Program-made: the position numbers and the translations under genes
Notes under the pieces: model-generated
What the model saw: the letters and a program-made list of their open reading frames with translations, nothing else
Databases searched by the model: none
Told to the model about the DNA's origin: nothing
Shown: one piece after another, positions 15,547 to 24,617 of the stretch
Position numbering within the stretch: the stretch's first letter is position 1
Layout of the letters: every line of letters starts with the position of its first letter
Source of the DNA: Amycolatopsis thermoflava N1165
Lineage (GTDB): Bacteria > Actinomycetota > Actinomycetes > Mycobacteriales > Pseudonocardiaceae
Direction: 5' to 3'
Length of the DNA stretch: 64,000 nucleotides
NCBI RefSeq assembly: GCF_000473265.1
Contig: NZ_KI421511.1
Span: forward strand, 1,725,731-1,789,730

Positions 15547-16476
15547 GTGGATCTCGAGGCGGTGCGCACCTTCGCCGCGGTCGCCGCGGCGGGCCGGTTC
15601 CAGGCGGCCGCGGACGAGCTGGGCGTCACGCAGCAGGCGGCGTCGAAACGGGTGGCCGGCCTGGAGCGGCAGCTCGGCGTGCGGCTGTTCGTGCGCGCGG
15701 CCGGGGGTGTGCGGCTGACGGTGGACGGGCAGGCGTTCCTGCCGCACGCCCGCGAACTGCTCCGCGCGGCCGAGCGCGCGCTGACGGCGGTCACGCCGGG
15801 GCGGCGGGCGCTGCGGATCGACGTGCTGAACCGGCGGGTCGCGGCCGCCGGCATCCTGCACGATTTCTACCGGCAGCAGCCCGGCATCGAACTGGACGTG
15901 GTGACCCTGACCGTGGACGCCGCGTCGGCGCTGGCCGAGGTCGGCGCGGGCACGCTCGACGCCACGTTCCGGTCGCTGCGGGCGGCCGCGGGGAAGGTGC
16001 CGGCCGGGCTGCGGGCGGCGCGTGTGATCGACGACCGGCACCAGGTGCTGGTCGGTCCGCGGCACCCGCTGGCGCGCGCGGCGGCGGTGACGCTCGCCGA
16101 GCTCGCCGGGCACCCGATCTGGATGCCCGGCCTCGCCGACACCGAGGCGAAGGGCTACTACGAAGACCTCGGGGCCGCGTTCGGGCTGACCATCGACACG
16201 ATCGGGCCGAGCTTCGGGGTCGAAGCGCTGCTCGCGGAGATCGCCGACTCGGCCCGGCTGGCCACCTTCGTCGGCGAGGGCTCGCGGTACCTCTGGCCGG
16301 AGAGCTACGACCTGCGCCGGATCCCGGTCGTCGGCCCGACGCCGGTGTACCCGCACTCGGTGATCTGGCGGGCCGACAACGCCCACCCGGTGCTGGCGAG
16401 CTTCCTCGGCTACCTGCACAGCCGCTACCGGGCCACGGCGGGCGGCGACGTGTGGGTGCCGGAGTGGGCGCGCTAA
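15547..16476 (+). CDS. LysR family transcriptional regulator
   Basis: A 309-residue protein. The winged helix is at 1-60 (VRTFAAVAAAGRFQAAADEL, GVTQQAASKRVAGLERQL) and the periplasmic-binding-like effector domain at 90-300. It starts at GTG 15547. It is divergent from the ArsR-SRPBCC gene rather than from an enzyme operon, so its target is not evident. It ends in a 2-4 bp convergent overlap with the sigma-factor relic. Confidence 0.9.
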   Translation: MDLEAVRTFAAVAAAGRFQAAADELGVTQQAASKRVAGLERQLGVRLFVRAAGGVRLTVDGQAFLPHARELLRAAERALTAVTPGRRALRIDVLNRRVAAAGILHDFYRQQPGIELDVVTLTVDAASALAEVGAGTLDATFRSLRAAAGKVPAGLRAARVIDDRHQVLVGPRHPLARAAAVTLAELAGHPIWMPGLADTEAKGYYEDLGAAFGLTIDTIGPSFGVEALLAEIADSARLATFVGEGSRYLWPESYDLRRIPVVGPTPVYPHSVIWRADNAHPVLASFLGYLHSRYRATAGGDVWVPEWAR

Positions 16477-16748
16477 GCCTTCGCGGCGAGGGCCTTGCGC
16501 AGGCTCGCGAGCGCCCGGTACTGCGCGACGCGCACGGCGCCCGGGGTCGACCCCGACGACCTCGGCCGTCTCCTGCGCGGACAACCCGGCGACCACCCGC
16601 AGCACGGCGATCTCGCGTTGCTTGTCCGGCAGCACCCGCAGCAAGGCCGACATCCGTCGCTCAGTTCGCCAAGGACGAGCTCGGTCACCGCGTCCTCGGC
16701 GATCGTCCGCGCCTCGGAGACCGGGCACCCGAGCTTGCGGAGGGTCAT
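16473..16748 (-). pseudogene. ShbA-like ECF sigma factor relic with two frameshifts
   Basis: Three segments in two frames make one sigma region 4. TELVLGELSD is in frame A, then RRMSALLRVLPDKQREIAVL and RVVAGLSAQETAEVVGVDPG in frame B, then AVRVAQYRALASLRKALAAK again in frame A. A one-base loss near 16660 and a one-base gain near 16555 cancel out. Region 2 is missing upstream. The text resembles ShbA, the sigma factor that transcribes hrdB in Streptomyces. A functional copy is presumably elsewhere. Sequencing error could explain the shifts but not the missing 5' half. Confidence 0.7.
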
Positions 16749-16800
16749 GTCGCGCTCCACCGGTAAGTGACGCACGGCGGGCACAGGTGACCGAGAATTT

Positions 16801-17157
16801 TCAGGCGGCGCGCCGCACCGCGCGGGATGCCGCGGCGAGGCTCGCTTCGCAGGCGGTGATCAGTTGCGCGTCGGCGCGGGTGTGGCTTCCCCGGGCGCAC
16901 TTGGGGCACCTCAGGGCGACCGTGCCGAGCACCTCGTCGACCGCCACCTCCAGCGCCCGTTTGCAGGGGCGGCACCACCGGTGCCCGCTGACCTGGCTGA
17001 CGTGCAGGTCGCTGTGGCAGCACTGGTGGATCCACCGCCGGTGCACCGGGCAGGTGATCCGGTCCAGCGGGTCCAGGAAACCGCACTCCTCGGCGTGGTC
17101 CTCGGCGACGAGCGCGTCGTCCAGTGCGATCCGGGTCAGCAGCGTCGTGGTGGTCAT
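16801..17157 (-). CDS. Cysteine-rich hypothetical protein
   Basis: A 118-residue protein whose cysteine/histidine spacing suggests zinc ribbons: ECGF, TCPVH, HQCCH, RWCRPCKRA and RCPKCARG. There is no membrane segment or signal. AAGGA lies about 8 nt before the ATG. Paired CxxC motifs suggest metal binding, perhaps with nucleic acid or protein contacts. No family is recognised. Confidence 0.6.
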   Translation of the reverse strand: MTTTTLLTRIALDDALVAEDHAEECGFLDPLDRITCPVHRRWIHQCCHSDLHVSQVSGHRWCRPCKRALEVAVDEVLGTVALRCPKCARGSHTRADAQLITACEASLAAASRAVRRAA

Positions 17158-17232
17158 CGCTCTCGTCCTTCCTCCTCGTCCTTACCGGTACGTCGAACCA
17201 CCACGCGCCGGATCGACGGGACGGGGGGAAAT

Positions 17233-17769
17233 TCAGAGTTTCTTCACCACGCGCGCCGGGTTGCCGACCGCCACCACGTCCGGCGGCAGATCGCGCGTCA
17301 CCACCGACCCCGCGCCCACCACCGTGTTCTCCCCGATCGTCACGCCGGGGCACACGATCACGCCACCACCGAGCCACACGTTGTCGTGCAGGGTGATCGG
17401 CTCCGCGGCCTCCCACTTGTCCCGCCGCAGCCGCGCGTCGAGCGGGTGAGTGGGGGTCAGCAGCTGCACGCCGGGGCCGATCTGCGCGTCCGCGCCGATC
17501 GTGATCGGGGCGACGTCCAGCAGCACCGCGCCGTAGTTGAGGAACGCGCGCGGCCCGATGGTGACGTGCGAGCCGTAGTCGACGTACAGCGGCGGCCGCA
17601 CCTCGGTGCCCTCCCCGACCGAGCCCAGCAGCTCACGCAGCACCGCCGGGTCCCCGCCGTCGTTGAACCGCCGCTGCAGTTCCGCCGCACGGCGCAGCGA
17701 GGCCTGCAGCTCCGGGTCGTCCGCGCGGTACAGCTCCCCCGCGAGCATCCGTTCCTTCTGACCGGTCAC
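17233..17769 (-). CDS. Hexapeptide-repeat sugar O-acetyltransferase
   Basis: A 178-residue maltose/galactoside O-acetyltransferase-like protein. The N-terminal ERMLAGELYRADDPELQ motif is typical, and the left-handed beta helix runs about 60-170. LLTPTHPLDARLRR carries the catalytic histidine, and GNPARVVKKL ends the fold. It uses acetyl-CoA to acetylate a sugar hydroxyl. It follows the cyclase gene by 3 bp and is probably co-transcribed with the cyclase, transporter and amidohydrolase. Confidence 0.9.
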   Translation of the reverse strand: MTGQKERMLAGELYRADDPELQASLRRAAELQRRFNDGGDPAVLRELLGSVGEGTEVRPPLYVDYGSHVTIGPRAFLNYGAVLLDVAPITIGADAQIGPGVQLLTPTHPLDARLRRDKWEAAEPITLHDNVWLGGGVIVCPGVTIGENTVVGAGSVVTRDLPPDVVAVGNPARVVKKL

Positions 17770-17772
17770 GCG

Positions 17773-18561
17773 TCACCACACTGCCAGCGGCCGCACGGGC
17801 GCGCCAGTGGCCCCGACGACCGGCAGCGGCGCGCACACGAACAGGAACTCCGCCGGCCCGGCCGCCGCCAGCTCCTCCAGGTTCATCACCTCGATGATGT
17901 TGATCCCGTTCTCCTGCAACAAGATCCGGTGCACCGGCAGCCGCCCCAGCCCCGCCTCCGGGCCGATCTGCTCCAGCGCGATCGTGTCGCCGCCGACCGC
18001 GCGCACCCCGCGTTCGGCCAGCCACTCCGCGCCGCTCGCGTCCAGTCCCGGCACGCCACCCTCGCCGCCGAGGTAGTCCGCAGGCCGGTCCCACAGCTGC
18101 GCCCATCCGGTGCGGACGAGGGCGACGTCTCCGGCGTGCACGTCCAGACCGGTCGCGGCGAGATCCTCCGCGGTGACGGCCTCCCCCGGTCCGAGCCGGG
18201 GCACCTCCCGCAGCCGTGGGATGTCGAACAGCACCCCGCGGCACAGGATCGGCGGCACCGCCTCGATGCCGCCGACCCGGTAGCGTCCCCGCTCCAGCGC
18301 CTGCGCCACCGGCACCCCGCCGTGCAGGACGCCGTCGGCCGCGACGTGGCTGACCGCGTCCATGTGGGTGCCGACGTGCCCGCCCATCACGATCAGCTCG
18401 TGCGACCCGGTGAGGCCGTCTTCGCGGACGACGTCACCGTGCCGCTGGGCGAGCGCGAACCGGAACGGCGGGTGCGTCGGCGAGGACGGCATGCCGTTCT
18501 CCAGCGGCTGCGAGAGGTCGGCGATGCGGTGGCCGTCGGTCAGCGCGTCCAGCAGGGACAT
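17773..18561 (-). CDS. Cyclase/kynurenine-formamidase-like hydrolase
   Basis: A 262-residue protein with the metal-binding signature HVGTHMDAVSHVAADG of the putative cyclase family (HxGTHxDxxxH). Members include KynB-type formamidases and isatin hydrolases, which open N-formyl or lactam-like bonds with Mn or Zn. It lies between an MHS transporter and an acetyltransferase. With the M20 amidase upstream, the set suggests uptake and hydrolysis of an amide or N-acyl compound. Confidence 0.85.
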   Translation of the reverse strand: MSLLDALTDGHRIADLSQPLENGMPSSPTHPPFRFALAQRHGDVVREDGLTGSHELIVMGGHVGTHMDAVSHVAADGVLHGGVPVAQALERGRYRVGGIEAVPPILCRGVLFDIPRLREVPRLGPGEAVTAEDLAATGLDVHAGDVALVRTGWAQLWDRPADYLGGEGGVPGLDASGAEWLAERGVRAVGGDTIALEQIGPEAGLGRLPVHRILLQENGINIIEVMNLEELAAAGPAEFLFVCAPLPVVGATGAPVRPLAVW

Positions 18562-18564
18562 GGT

Positions 18565-19848
18565 TCAGCTCAGTTCCTTGGCTCGGGTCTCGGGCAGGGT
18601 GGCGATGGCGGCGGTGGACACCAGCATCAGCAGGACGAGGTATCCGGTGAAGGCGGACCGGCCGAACTCGGCGCCCACCCACGCCTGAAGATACGGCGCG
18701 GTCCCGCCGAAGGCCGCGACGGCGATCGAGTACGGCACGGCGAGCCCCAGCGCGCGGATCGCGGTCGGGAACATCTCCGCGTACACCGCGGGCAGGATCG
18801 ACACGCCCGCGGAGATGAACACCGCCGCCAGGCTCATGCCCAGGAACAGCTGCCACGCGCTGGTGCGCACGAGGAACTGCACCGGGAACAGCAGCGCCGC
18901 GCACCCGAGGGTGGAGATCAGCAGCACCGGCTTGCGCCCGATCCGGTCCGACAGCATGCCCCAGAACGGCATCGTGACCATGAGGATCACCGCCGACCCG
19001 ACCCCGGCCCACAGCGCGGCGGTCGACCCGATGTGCAGGGAGCTGATGGCGTACGCCGGGGCGGCGATCACCCACGAGTAGTAGACGACGGTGAACCCGA
19101 CGGACAGCCCGATCACCTGCAGCGCCTGCCTGCGGTGCTCCACGATCGCCGGCCACAGCCGGGCCTTCTCGCGCCGCCGCGACGCGGTGAAGGTCTCGCT
19201 CTCGGCCAGGTTCCGTCGCATGTAGACGGCCACCAGCCCGAACACGCCGCCGAGCAGGAACGGGATGCGCCAGCCGAAGGACTGCATCTGCTCCGGCGTC
19301 AGCACGACCGTGAGGACGAGCCCCAGCACGACGCCGACGGTGTTGCCGAAGACGCTGGCGATGTAGATCAGGCTGGACCACCGCCCGCGCTGGGCCGCGG
19401 GCGCCATTTCGGACAAGTAGGTCTGCGCCGACGGCAGTTCCCCGCCGCAGGCCAGGCCCTGCACCACGCGGGCGAGCAGCAGGATCAGCGACGCCCACGC
19501 TCCGACGGCGGCGTAGGTGGGGGCGACACCGATGGCGAAGCTGGCGCCCGCGATGGTCGCGACCGTCACCGTCATCGCGGTCCGCCGCCCGGCGCGGTCG
19601 GCGAACCAGCCGAACAGCAGCCCGCCCAGCGGCCGCGCGACGAACCCGACGGCGAACACGGCCAGGCTGGACAGCATCGCGGAGAACTGGTTGCCGCGGT
19701 CGAAGAACTGGGTGGCGAAGAACGGCACGAAGATCGCGTAGATGCCCCAGTCGTACCACTCGAGCGCGTGCCCGAGGCCGGTGCCGACGAGCGTGGTGGT
19801 GCGGCGCGTGGCCGGGGCCCGGGTGCCGCGCTGCGCGGTCTCGGTCAT
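18565..19848 (-). CDS. MHS-family MFS transporter
   Basis: A 427-residue, 12-helix permease of the metabolite:H+ symporter family. Marks include GHALEWYDWGIYAIFVPFF near the start, RPLGGLLFGWFADRAGRR in loop 2-3 and DRIGRKPVLL in loop 8-9. The family imports organic acids and zwitterions. It overlaps the M20 gene stop-start by 4 bp (ATGA), so the substrate is probably that of the hydrolase or its product. Confidence 0.9.
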   Translation of the reverse strand: MTETAQRGTRAPATRRTTTLVGTGLGHALEWYDWGIYAIFVPFFATQFFDRGNQFSAMLSSLAVFAVGFVARPLGGLLFGWFADRAGRRTAMTVTVATIAGASFAIGVAPTYAAVGAWASLILLLARVVQGLACGGELPSAQTYLSEMAPAAQRGRWSSLIYIASVFGNTVGVVLGLVLTVVLTPEQMQSFGWRIPFLLGGVFGLVAVYMRRNLAESETFTASRRREKARLWPAIVEHRRQALQVIGLSVGFTVVYYSWVIAAPAYAISSLHIGSTAALWAGVGSAVILMVTMPFWGMLSDRIGRKPVLLISTLGCAALLFPVQFLVRTSAWQLFLGMSLAAVFISAGVSILPAVYAEMFPTAIRALGLAVPYSIAVAAFGGTAPYLQAWVGAEFGRSAFTGYLVLLMLVSTAAIATLPETRAKELS

Positions 19849-21044
19849 GGTCGGTCTCCTTCGGACGCGAGCCGGCGTCGTGCCAGCTCGGTGAACAGGG
19901 CCGCGCCGTCGGCGAGCACGGAGTCGTCGAACACGGCGTGCGGGCTGTGGTTGAACGCCGCCCGGCGCGGGTCGGCGCCGGCGGGCAGCGCGCCGAGGGC
20001 GAGGAAGCAGCCGGGCACCTCGGCCAGGACGCGGGAGAAGTCCTCGGCGCCGGCGATGGGGTTGGGCATGGTGGCGTAGCCGTCGTCGCCGAACGTCTCG
20101 CGCACCACGTCGCGGGCGAACGCGGTCTCGCCGTCGTCGTTGACCGTCGCGGGACGGGCTTCCAGGTACTCGGCGTCGGCCTCGACGTCGTGGGCCTGCG
20201 CGATGCCCCGCACCAGCCGGACCGCGGCGTCCCGCACGCGCTGCCCGGCGTCGCGGGAGAAGGTCCGGACGGTGGCCTCGAACCGCGCGGTCTCCGGGAT
20301 GATGTTGCTGCGGGATCCCGCCCGCACCACCCCGACGGTAAGCACCACGGGGTCGAAGACGTCGAAGCGGCGGGTGACCATCGTCTGCAGCGCGGTGATC
20401 ATCTCGGCGGCGACCGGCACCGGGTCGCGCGCCAGGTGCGGGGCGGAGCCGTGCCCGCCGCGGCCGCGCACGGTGACCGCGAACGACGCCGAGGCGGCCA
20501 TCATCGGCCCTGGCCTGCTGGTGAAACCGGGCTCGAACGTGGAGAACACGTGCAGCCCGTAGGCGGCCTCGACACGCGGGCCTGCCGCGTCGAGCACGCC
20601 TTCGTCGATCATGGCCCGCGCGCCCTCCCAGCCCTCCTCCCCCGGCTGGAACATGAACACCACGTCCCCGCCCAGCCGGTCGCGGCGGTCGGACAGCAGC
20701 CGGGCCGCGCCGGCGAGCATCGCGGTGTGCAGGTCGTGCCCGCAGGCGTGCATGGTCCCCTCGGCACGCGAGGCGTAGTCCAGCCCGGTCGCCTCCTGCA
20801 CGGGCAGCCCGTCCATGTCGGCGCGCAGCAGCACCGCCCGGCCGGACCCGGCGCCCCGGAGCACGGCGGTCACCGCGGTGGAGCTGCGGCCGGTGGTGAT
20901 CTCCAGCGGCAGGCCGTCCAGCGCCGCGAGCACGCGCTCCTGCGTGCGGGGCAGGTGCAGGCCGACCTCCGGCTCGCGGTGCAGGTCCCGCCGCAGCCGG
21001 ATGAGGTCCTCCGCCATCGCCCTGGCGTCCGCCACGACCGACAT
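19845..21044 (-). CDS. M20-family amidohydrolase (hippurate/IAA-amide hydrolase type)
   Basis: A 399-residue metal-dependent aminoacylase. Motifs are LLRADMDGLPVQE, MHACGHDLHTAML and the PGEEGWEGA glutamates, with an internal dimerisation domain at about 185-290. The family removes acyl or aromatic groups from amino acids, in the cytoplasm. It heads the leftward operon hydrolase - MHS transporter - cyclase - acetyltransferase and is divergent from a Lrp-type regulator. Confidence 0.92.
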   Translation of the reverse strand: MSVVADARAMAEDLIRLRRDLHREPEVGLHLPRTQERVLAALDGLPLEITTGRSSTAVTAVLRGAGSGRAVLLRADMDGLPVQEATGLDYASRAEGTMHACGHDLHTAMLAGAARLLSDRRDRLGGDVVFMFQPGEEGWEGARAMIDEGVLDAAGPRVEAAYGLHVFSTFEPGFTSRPGPMMAASASFAVTVRGRGGHGSAPHLARDPVPVAAEMITALQTMVTRRFDVFDPVVLTVGVVRAGSRSNIIPETARFEATVRTFSRDAGQRVRDAAVRLVRGIAQAHDVEADAEYLEARPATVNDDGETAFARDVVRETFGDDGYATMPNPIAGAEDFSRVLAEVPGCFLALGALPAGADPRRAAFNHSPHAVFDDSVLADGAALFTELARRRLASEGDRP

Positions 21045-21157
21045 CCGTTCTCGCCCTCCTCGTCGTCACGTTGTTCCCAGGAGTTTGCGCAACGGCTACC
21101 CTTTGGCCGCCGAAATCGAATGATTCGCGCATCGTTTCCGGGATCGGGGAGGTTTTC

Positions 21158-22165
21158 GTGCATCCGGATCTGGACGAGCGGGACCTCGAGCTGCTCCACG
21201 GGCTGCAGATCGCGCCGCGGGTGACCTGGGCGGACGCGGCCAGGATCCTGGGCACGACCCCGGCGACGGTGGCGGCGCGCTGGGCCCGCCTGCGGGAGGC
21301 CGGGGTGGCGTGGGTGACGGCCCACCCCGGCGGCGACTACCGGCGAGTCGTCCTTGCTCTGGTCGAGGTGGACTGCCTGCCCGGCGCGCGGGACGAGGTG
21401 GTGCGGGCGGTGTGCGCGGATCCGCGGGCGGTCACCGTCGAGGAGTCGACGCGCGGCCGGGACCTGCTGCTCACCGTGATCACCCCCGACCTGGCCGGGC
21501 TCACCACGTTCGTGCTCGACGACCTGCCGCGGATGCCCGGCCTGCAGCGGCAGCGCACGCACGTCGTCAGCGCCACCCACCGCGACGGCAGCTCGTGGCG
21601 GCTGGACGCCCTGAACCGGTCGCAGGAGCTGGCGTTCGAGGCCGCCGCCCGGGCCACCCGCCCGGTACCGGGCGTGACCCCGCCGCCGAACGCAGGCCCG
21701 CTGATCTCCGCGCTGGCGCACGACGGGCGGCGCACGGCCGCCGAGCTCGCGTCGCTGACCGGCCGCAACCCGGCGACCGTGCGGCGGCAGCTGGCCCGGC
21801 TGCTCGCCTCGGGGCTGTTGTCGTTCCGGTGCGAGGTCGCCCAGTCGGTGTCGCGCTGGCCGATCAGCAGCACCTGGCTGGCCAGCGTCGCCCCGGCCGA
21901 CCAGCAACGCACCGTCGACGCGATCACCACGCTGCCGGAGCTGCGGATGTGCCTGTCCACCACCGGCGACAGCAACATCGCCTTCACCGTGTGGACCCGG
22001 TCGCTGGCCGATCTGCTGCGCCTGGAGCGCCTCATCGGGGAGAAGCTGCCGTGGCTCACCGTGCGGGACAACGGGATCAACCTGCGCACCCCGAAGCGGA
22101 TGGGCTGGCTGCTCACCGCGGACGGGCGCGCGACCGGCGAGATCGTGCCGCCGATGACGTGGTGA
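21158..22165 (+). CDS. Two-unit Lrp/AsnC family regulator
   Basis: A 335-residue protein starting GTG 21158 after GGGGAGG. It has two Lrp units: HTH 1 at about 8-50 (VTWADAARILGTTPATVAAR) with a RAM-like domain, and HTH 2 at about 185-230 (TAAELASLTGRNPATVRRQL) with a second RAM-like domain. Single-unit Lrp proteins are about 150 residues, so this is an in-gene duplication, as also seen at 36717-37643. Divergence from the M20 operon suggests that it regulates it. Confidence 0.88.
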   Translation: MHPDLDERDLELLHGLQIAPRVTWADAARILGTTPATVAARWARLREAGVAWVTAHPGGDYRRVVLALVEVDCLPGARDEVVRAVCADPRAVTVEESTRGRDLLLTVITPDLAGLTTFVLDDLPRMPGLQRQRTHVVSATHRDGSSWRLDALNRSQELAFEAAARATRPVPGVTPPPNAGPLISALAHDGRRTAAELASLTGRNPATVRRQLARLLASGLLSFRCEVAQSVSRWPISSTWLASVAPADQQRTVDAITTLPELRMCLSTTGDSNIAFTVWTRSLADLLRLERLIGEKLPWLTVRDNGINLRTPKRMGWLLTADGRATGEIVPPMTW

Positions 22166-22168
22166 TCG

Positions 22169-22513
22169 CTAGCGCGGCAACGGCTGCGCGGCGATGAGCT
22201 CCTCCGGCGCGGACAGCCGCCACGCCTCGTAGACCAGTTCGGCCAGCTCGTCGGCGTCGATGCCGGCCAGGTGGACCACCACCCAGCCGAACCCGCCCGC
22301 GGTGAACTGCTCCTCGAACACCTCCGGCCGCTCCGCGACCAGCGCCTGCTGCTCGATCAGCGTCTGCTTCAGCCCCACGGTCTCCGTGCGCGGCCAGTAG
22401 TAGCCGAACCGCTTGCCGCGCACGCTGAAGGACGTGTACTCGCTGCCCTTGCCGCGCTCGACCTCCGCCAGCGCGTCCACCATGTCGTGGAACTCCGCAC
22501 TGCGCACGCTCAT
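22169..22513 (-). CDS. MmcQ/YjbR-like protein
   Basis: A 114-residue protein of the YjbR/MmcQ fold: GSEYTSFSVRGKRFGYYWPR, then KQTLIEQQALVAERPEVFEE and FGWVVVHLAGIDADEL. The family has a CyaY-like fold suggested to bind DNA, but its biochemical role is unknown. It converges on the Lrp gene with 3 bp between stops. Confidence 0.85.
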   Translation of the reverse strand: MSVRSAEFHDMVDALAEVERGKGSEYTSFSVRGKRFGYYWPRTETVGLKQTLIEQQALVAERPEVFEEQFTAGGFGWVVVHLAGIDADELAELVYEAWRLSAPEELIAAQPLPR

Positions 22514-22561
22514 CGCCCACCCCCGTCGTCCGGGCACCAGCCTAGACAAACCGGGCAGGGG

Positions 22562-23443
22562 TCAGGAATCGGTCCAGGGCCGCAGTTTCTCCGGGTTGCG
22601 CACCGCCCAGATCCGGCTGACGCGGTCGCCGTCGACCTCGAACGCCAGCACCGCCTCGGTGCGGCCGGCGTGCCGGACCACCAGGCCGGGCTGGCCGTTG
22701 ACCGGGCGTTCCTCCAGGCCCAGGCCGGGGGCCTGCTCGACGAGCGCGGCCATGTAGCGGGCGATCTCCGCCGCGCCTTCGATCGGGTGCGGCGCGGCGC
22801 TGACGAGCCCGCCGCCGTCGGCGACCACCGTCGCGCCGGGGTCGAGCAGGCCGACCAGCGCCCGGATGTCCCGGTTTTCCCACGCGCGCTTGAAGTTCCG
22901 CACGACCGCCGCCCGCTGCTCGGCGGAGGTGGCGGGCACCCGCGCGTCGCGGACGCGGCGCCGCGCCGACGTGGCCAGCTGACGGCACGCCGCGGGTGTG
23001 CGGCCGACGATCTCGGCGACCTCGGCGAACGGGTAGCCGAACACGTCGTGCAGCACGAACGCCACCCGCTCGGCCGGGGTCATCGCGTCGAGCACCACGA
23101 GGAAGGCCATGCTGACCGACTCGTCGAGCGTGACGCGGTCGGCCGGGTCGGCGGCGGACCCGCGGTCGGGCAGCGGCTCCGGGATCCACTCGCCGACGTA
23201 CCGCTCGCGGCGGGCGCGGGCCGAGCCGAGCAGGTCGAGGCAGATCCGGCTGGCCACCGTCGTCAGCCACGCGCCCGGGGAGGCGATCGCCTCCTGCTGC
23301 GCGCGGGACAGGGAGTACCACCGGGCGTAGGTCTCCTGCACGACGTCCTCGGCGTCGGCCAGCGTGCCGAGCAGCCGGTAGGCGAGGTTGATCAGCTGAC
23401 GCCGCTCGCTGACGACGGCGCTCAGGCCCGGATCGGTGGTCAT
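22562..23443 (-). CDS. ECF41/SigJ-type sigma factor with SnoaL-like tail
   Basis: A 293-residue sigma factor. Region 2 is at about 10-75 (INLAYRLLGTLADAEDVVQE, SPGAWLTTVASRICLDLL) and region 4 at about 115-165 (MTPAERVAFVLHDVFGYPF, EIVGRTPAACRQLATSARRR). A C-terminal SnoaL-like domain (175-290) carries the NGQPG motif that in ECF41 factors controls activity, replacing a separate anti-sigma factor. Typical partner enzymes (carboxymuconolactone decarboxylase or oxidoreductases) are not obvious next to it. Confidence 0.9.
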   Translation of the reverse strand: MTTDPGLSAVVSERRQLINLAYRLLGTLADAEDVVQETYARWYSLSRAQQEAIASPGAWLTTVASRICLDLLGSARARRERYVGEWIPEPLPDRGSAADPADRVTLDESVSMAFLVVLDAMTPAERVAFVLHDVFGYPFAEVAEIVGRTPAACRQLATSARRRVRDARVPATSAEQRAAVVRNFKRAWENRDIRALVGLLDPGATVVADGGGLVSAAPHPIEGAAEIARYMAALVEQAPGLGLEERPVNGQPGLVVRHAGRTEAVLAFEVDGDRVSRIWAVRNPEKLRPWTDS

Positions 23444-23567
23444 GGCGGCTCCCTCGGTGACGTGCTCCCGCTGTTCGACGAGACAGCGCCCTCGATTGTG
23501 AGGCGTGTCCGGATGTGACAGAACACCGTCATTGCCGCCATGGCCGGCCGCCGGTCACGATGGGTGC

Positions 23568-24551
23568 ATGCCAACCACCCGCCGTGTCGTGATCGCGGTC
23601 TTCCCCGACGTCGACCTCCTCGACGTCACCGGCCCGGCCGAGGTGTTCACGCTGGCCAACCGGGCGACCCGGGGCGCGGCGGGCTACGTCGTCCAGCTCG
23701 CCGGACCGGACGGCGGCGTCGTGGCCACGTCGGCGGGGGTGCGGCTGGTGACGGATCTGGCGTTCGCCGACGTGGACGGCGCGCTGGACACGCTCCTGGT
23801 GCCCGGCGCGGTCGACCTGCGCCCGGGCGGGCCGGTCGCGCGGATCGACCAGGAGGTGGTGACCTGGGTCAAGGCGACCGCGCCGCAGGCGCGCCGGGTC
23901 GCCTCGGTGTGCGTGGGAGCGCACGTGGTGGCCGCGGCCGGGCTGCTGGACGGCAAGACCGCCACCACCCACTGGTCGACCGCCGCGCAGCTGGCCGCCG
24001 ACCACCCGGCGGTGCGGGTGGACCCCGACCCGATCTTCGTGCGCAGCGGGAACGTGTGGACCGGCGCCGGGATCAGCGCCTGCATGGACCTCGCGCTGGC
24101 GCTGGTGGCCGAGGACCTCGGCGAGGAGGTCGCCCTGGATGTGGCGCGGCAGCTGGTCATGTACCTCAAGCGCCAGGGCGGGCAGAGCCAGTTCTCGGTC
24201 CCGCTGAGCACGCCGCCCGCCTCCCGCCGGGACATCGACGAGCTGCGGATGTTCATCGCCGACCACCTCGACGGCGACCTGTCCACCGCGGCGCTGGCGG
24301 CCCGGATGTGCCTGAGCGAGCGGCACTTCGCCCGGGTCTTCCGGCAGGAGACCGGCCATCCGCCCGCCGCCTACGTCGAGGCCGCCCGGGTGGAGGCCGC
24401 GCGCCGTCTGCTGGAGAGCACCGACGAGCCGCTGGACCGGATCGCCGCGGCATGCGGGCTCGGCTCGGTGGAGACCCTGCACCGGGCGATGCGCAAGCAG
24501 ATCGGCACCACGCCGGCGGCCTACCGACGCCGGTTCCGCACCACCGTCTGA
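23568..24551 (+). CDS. GlxA-type AraC regulator with DJ-1/PfpI domain
   Basis: A 327-residue protein. Residues 1-195 are a DJ-1/PfpI (GATase1-like) domain (VFPDVDLLDVTGPAEVFTLA, elbow VASVCVGAHVVAAAGLL). Residues 215-325 are an AraC double helix-turn-helix (AALAARMCLSERHFARVF, GLGSVETLHRAM). No Shine-Dalgarno precedes the ATG at 23568. It lies 66 bp upstream of an isochorismatase-type gene it probably controls. Confidence 0.92.
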   Translation: MPTTRRVVIAVFPDVDLLDVTGPAEVFTLANRATRGAAGYVVQLAGPDGGVVATSAGVRLVTDLAFADVDGALDTLLVPGAVDLRPGGPVARIDQEVVTWVKATAPQARRVASVCVGAHVVAAAGLLDGKTATTHWSTAAQLAADHPAVRVDPDPIFVRSGNVWTGAGISACMDLALALVAEDLGEEVALDVARQLVMYLKRQGGQSQFSVPLSTPPASRRDIDELRMFIADHLDGDLSTAALAARMCLSERHFARVFRQETGHPPAAYVEAARVEAARRLLESTDEPLDRIAAACGLGSVETLHRAMRKQIGTTPAAYRRRFRTTV

Positions 24552-24617
24552 CCCGCTGATTCCGGGCGCGGCACTCCCGCCGCGCCTGCCGTTTCCCTGC
24601 CCAGAAGGAGTTTCGTC

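Noticed and set aside
16864-20079. A 1071-codon open frame on the plus strand across the acetyltransferase-M20 region
   Set aside because: It is antisense to four well-supported genes, is rich in Arg/His/Gln/Pro without any domain, and arises from high GC third positions on the other strand.
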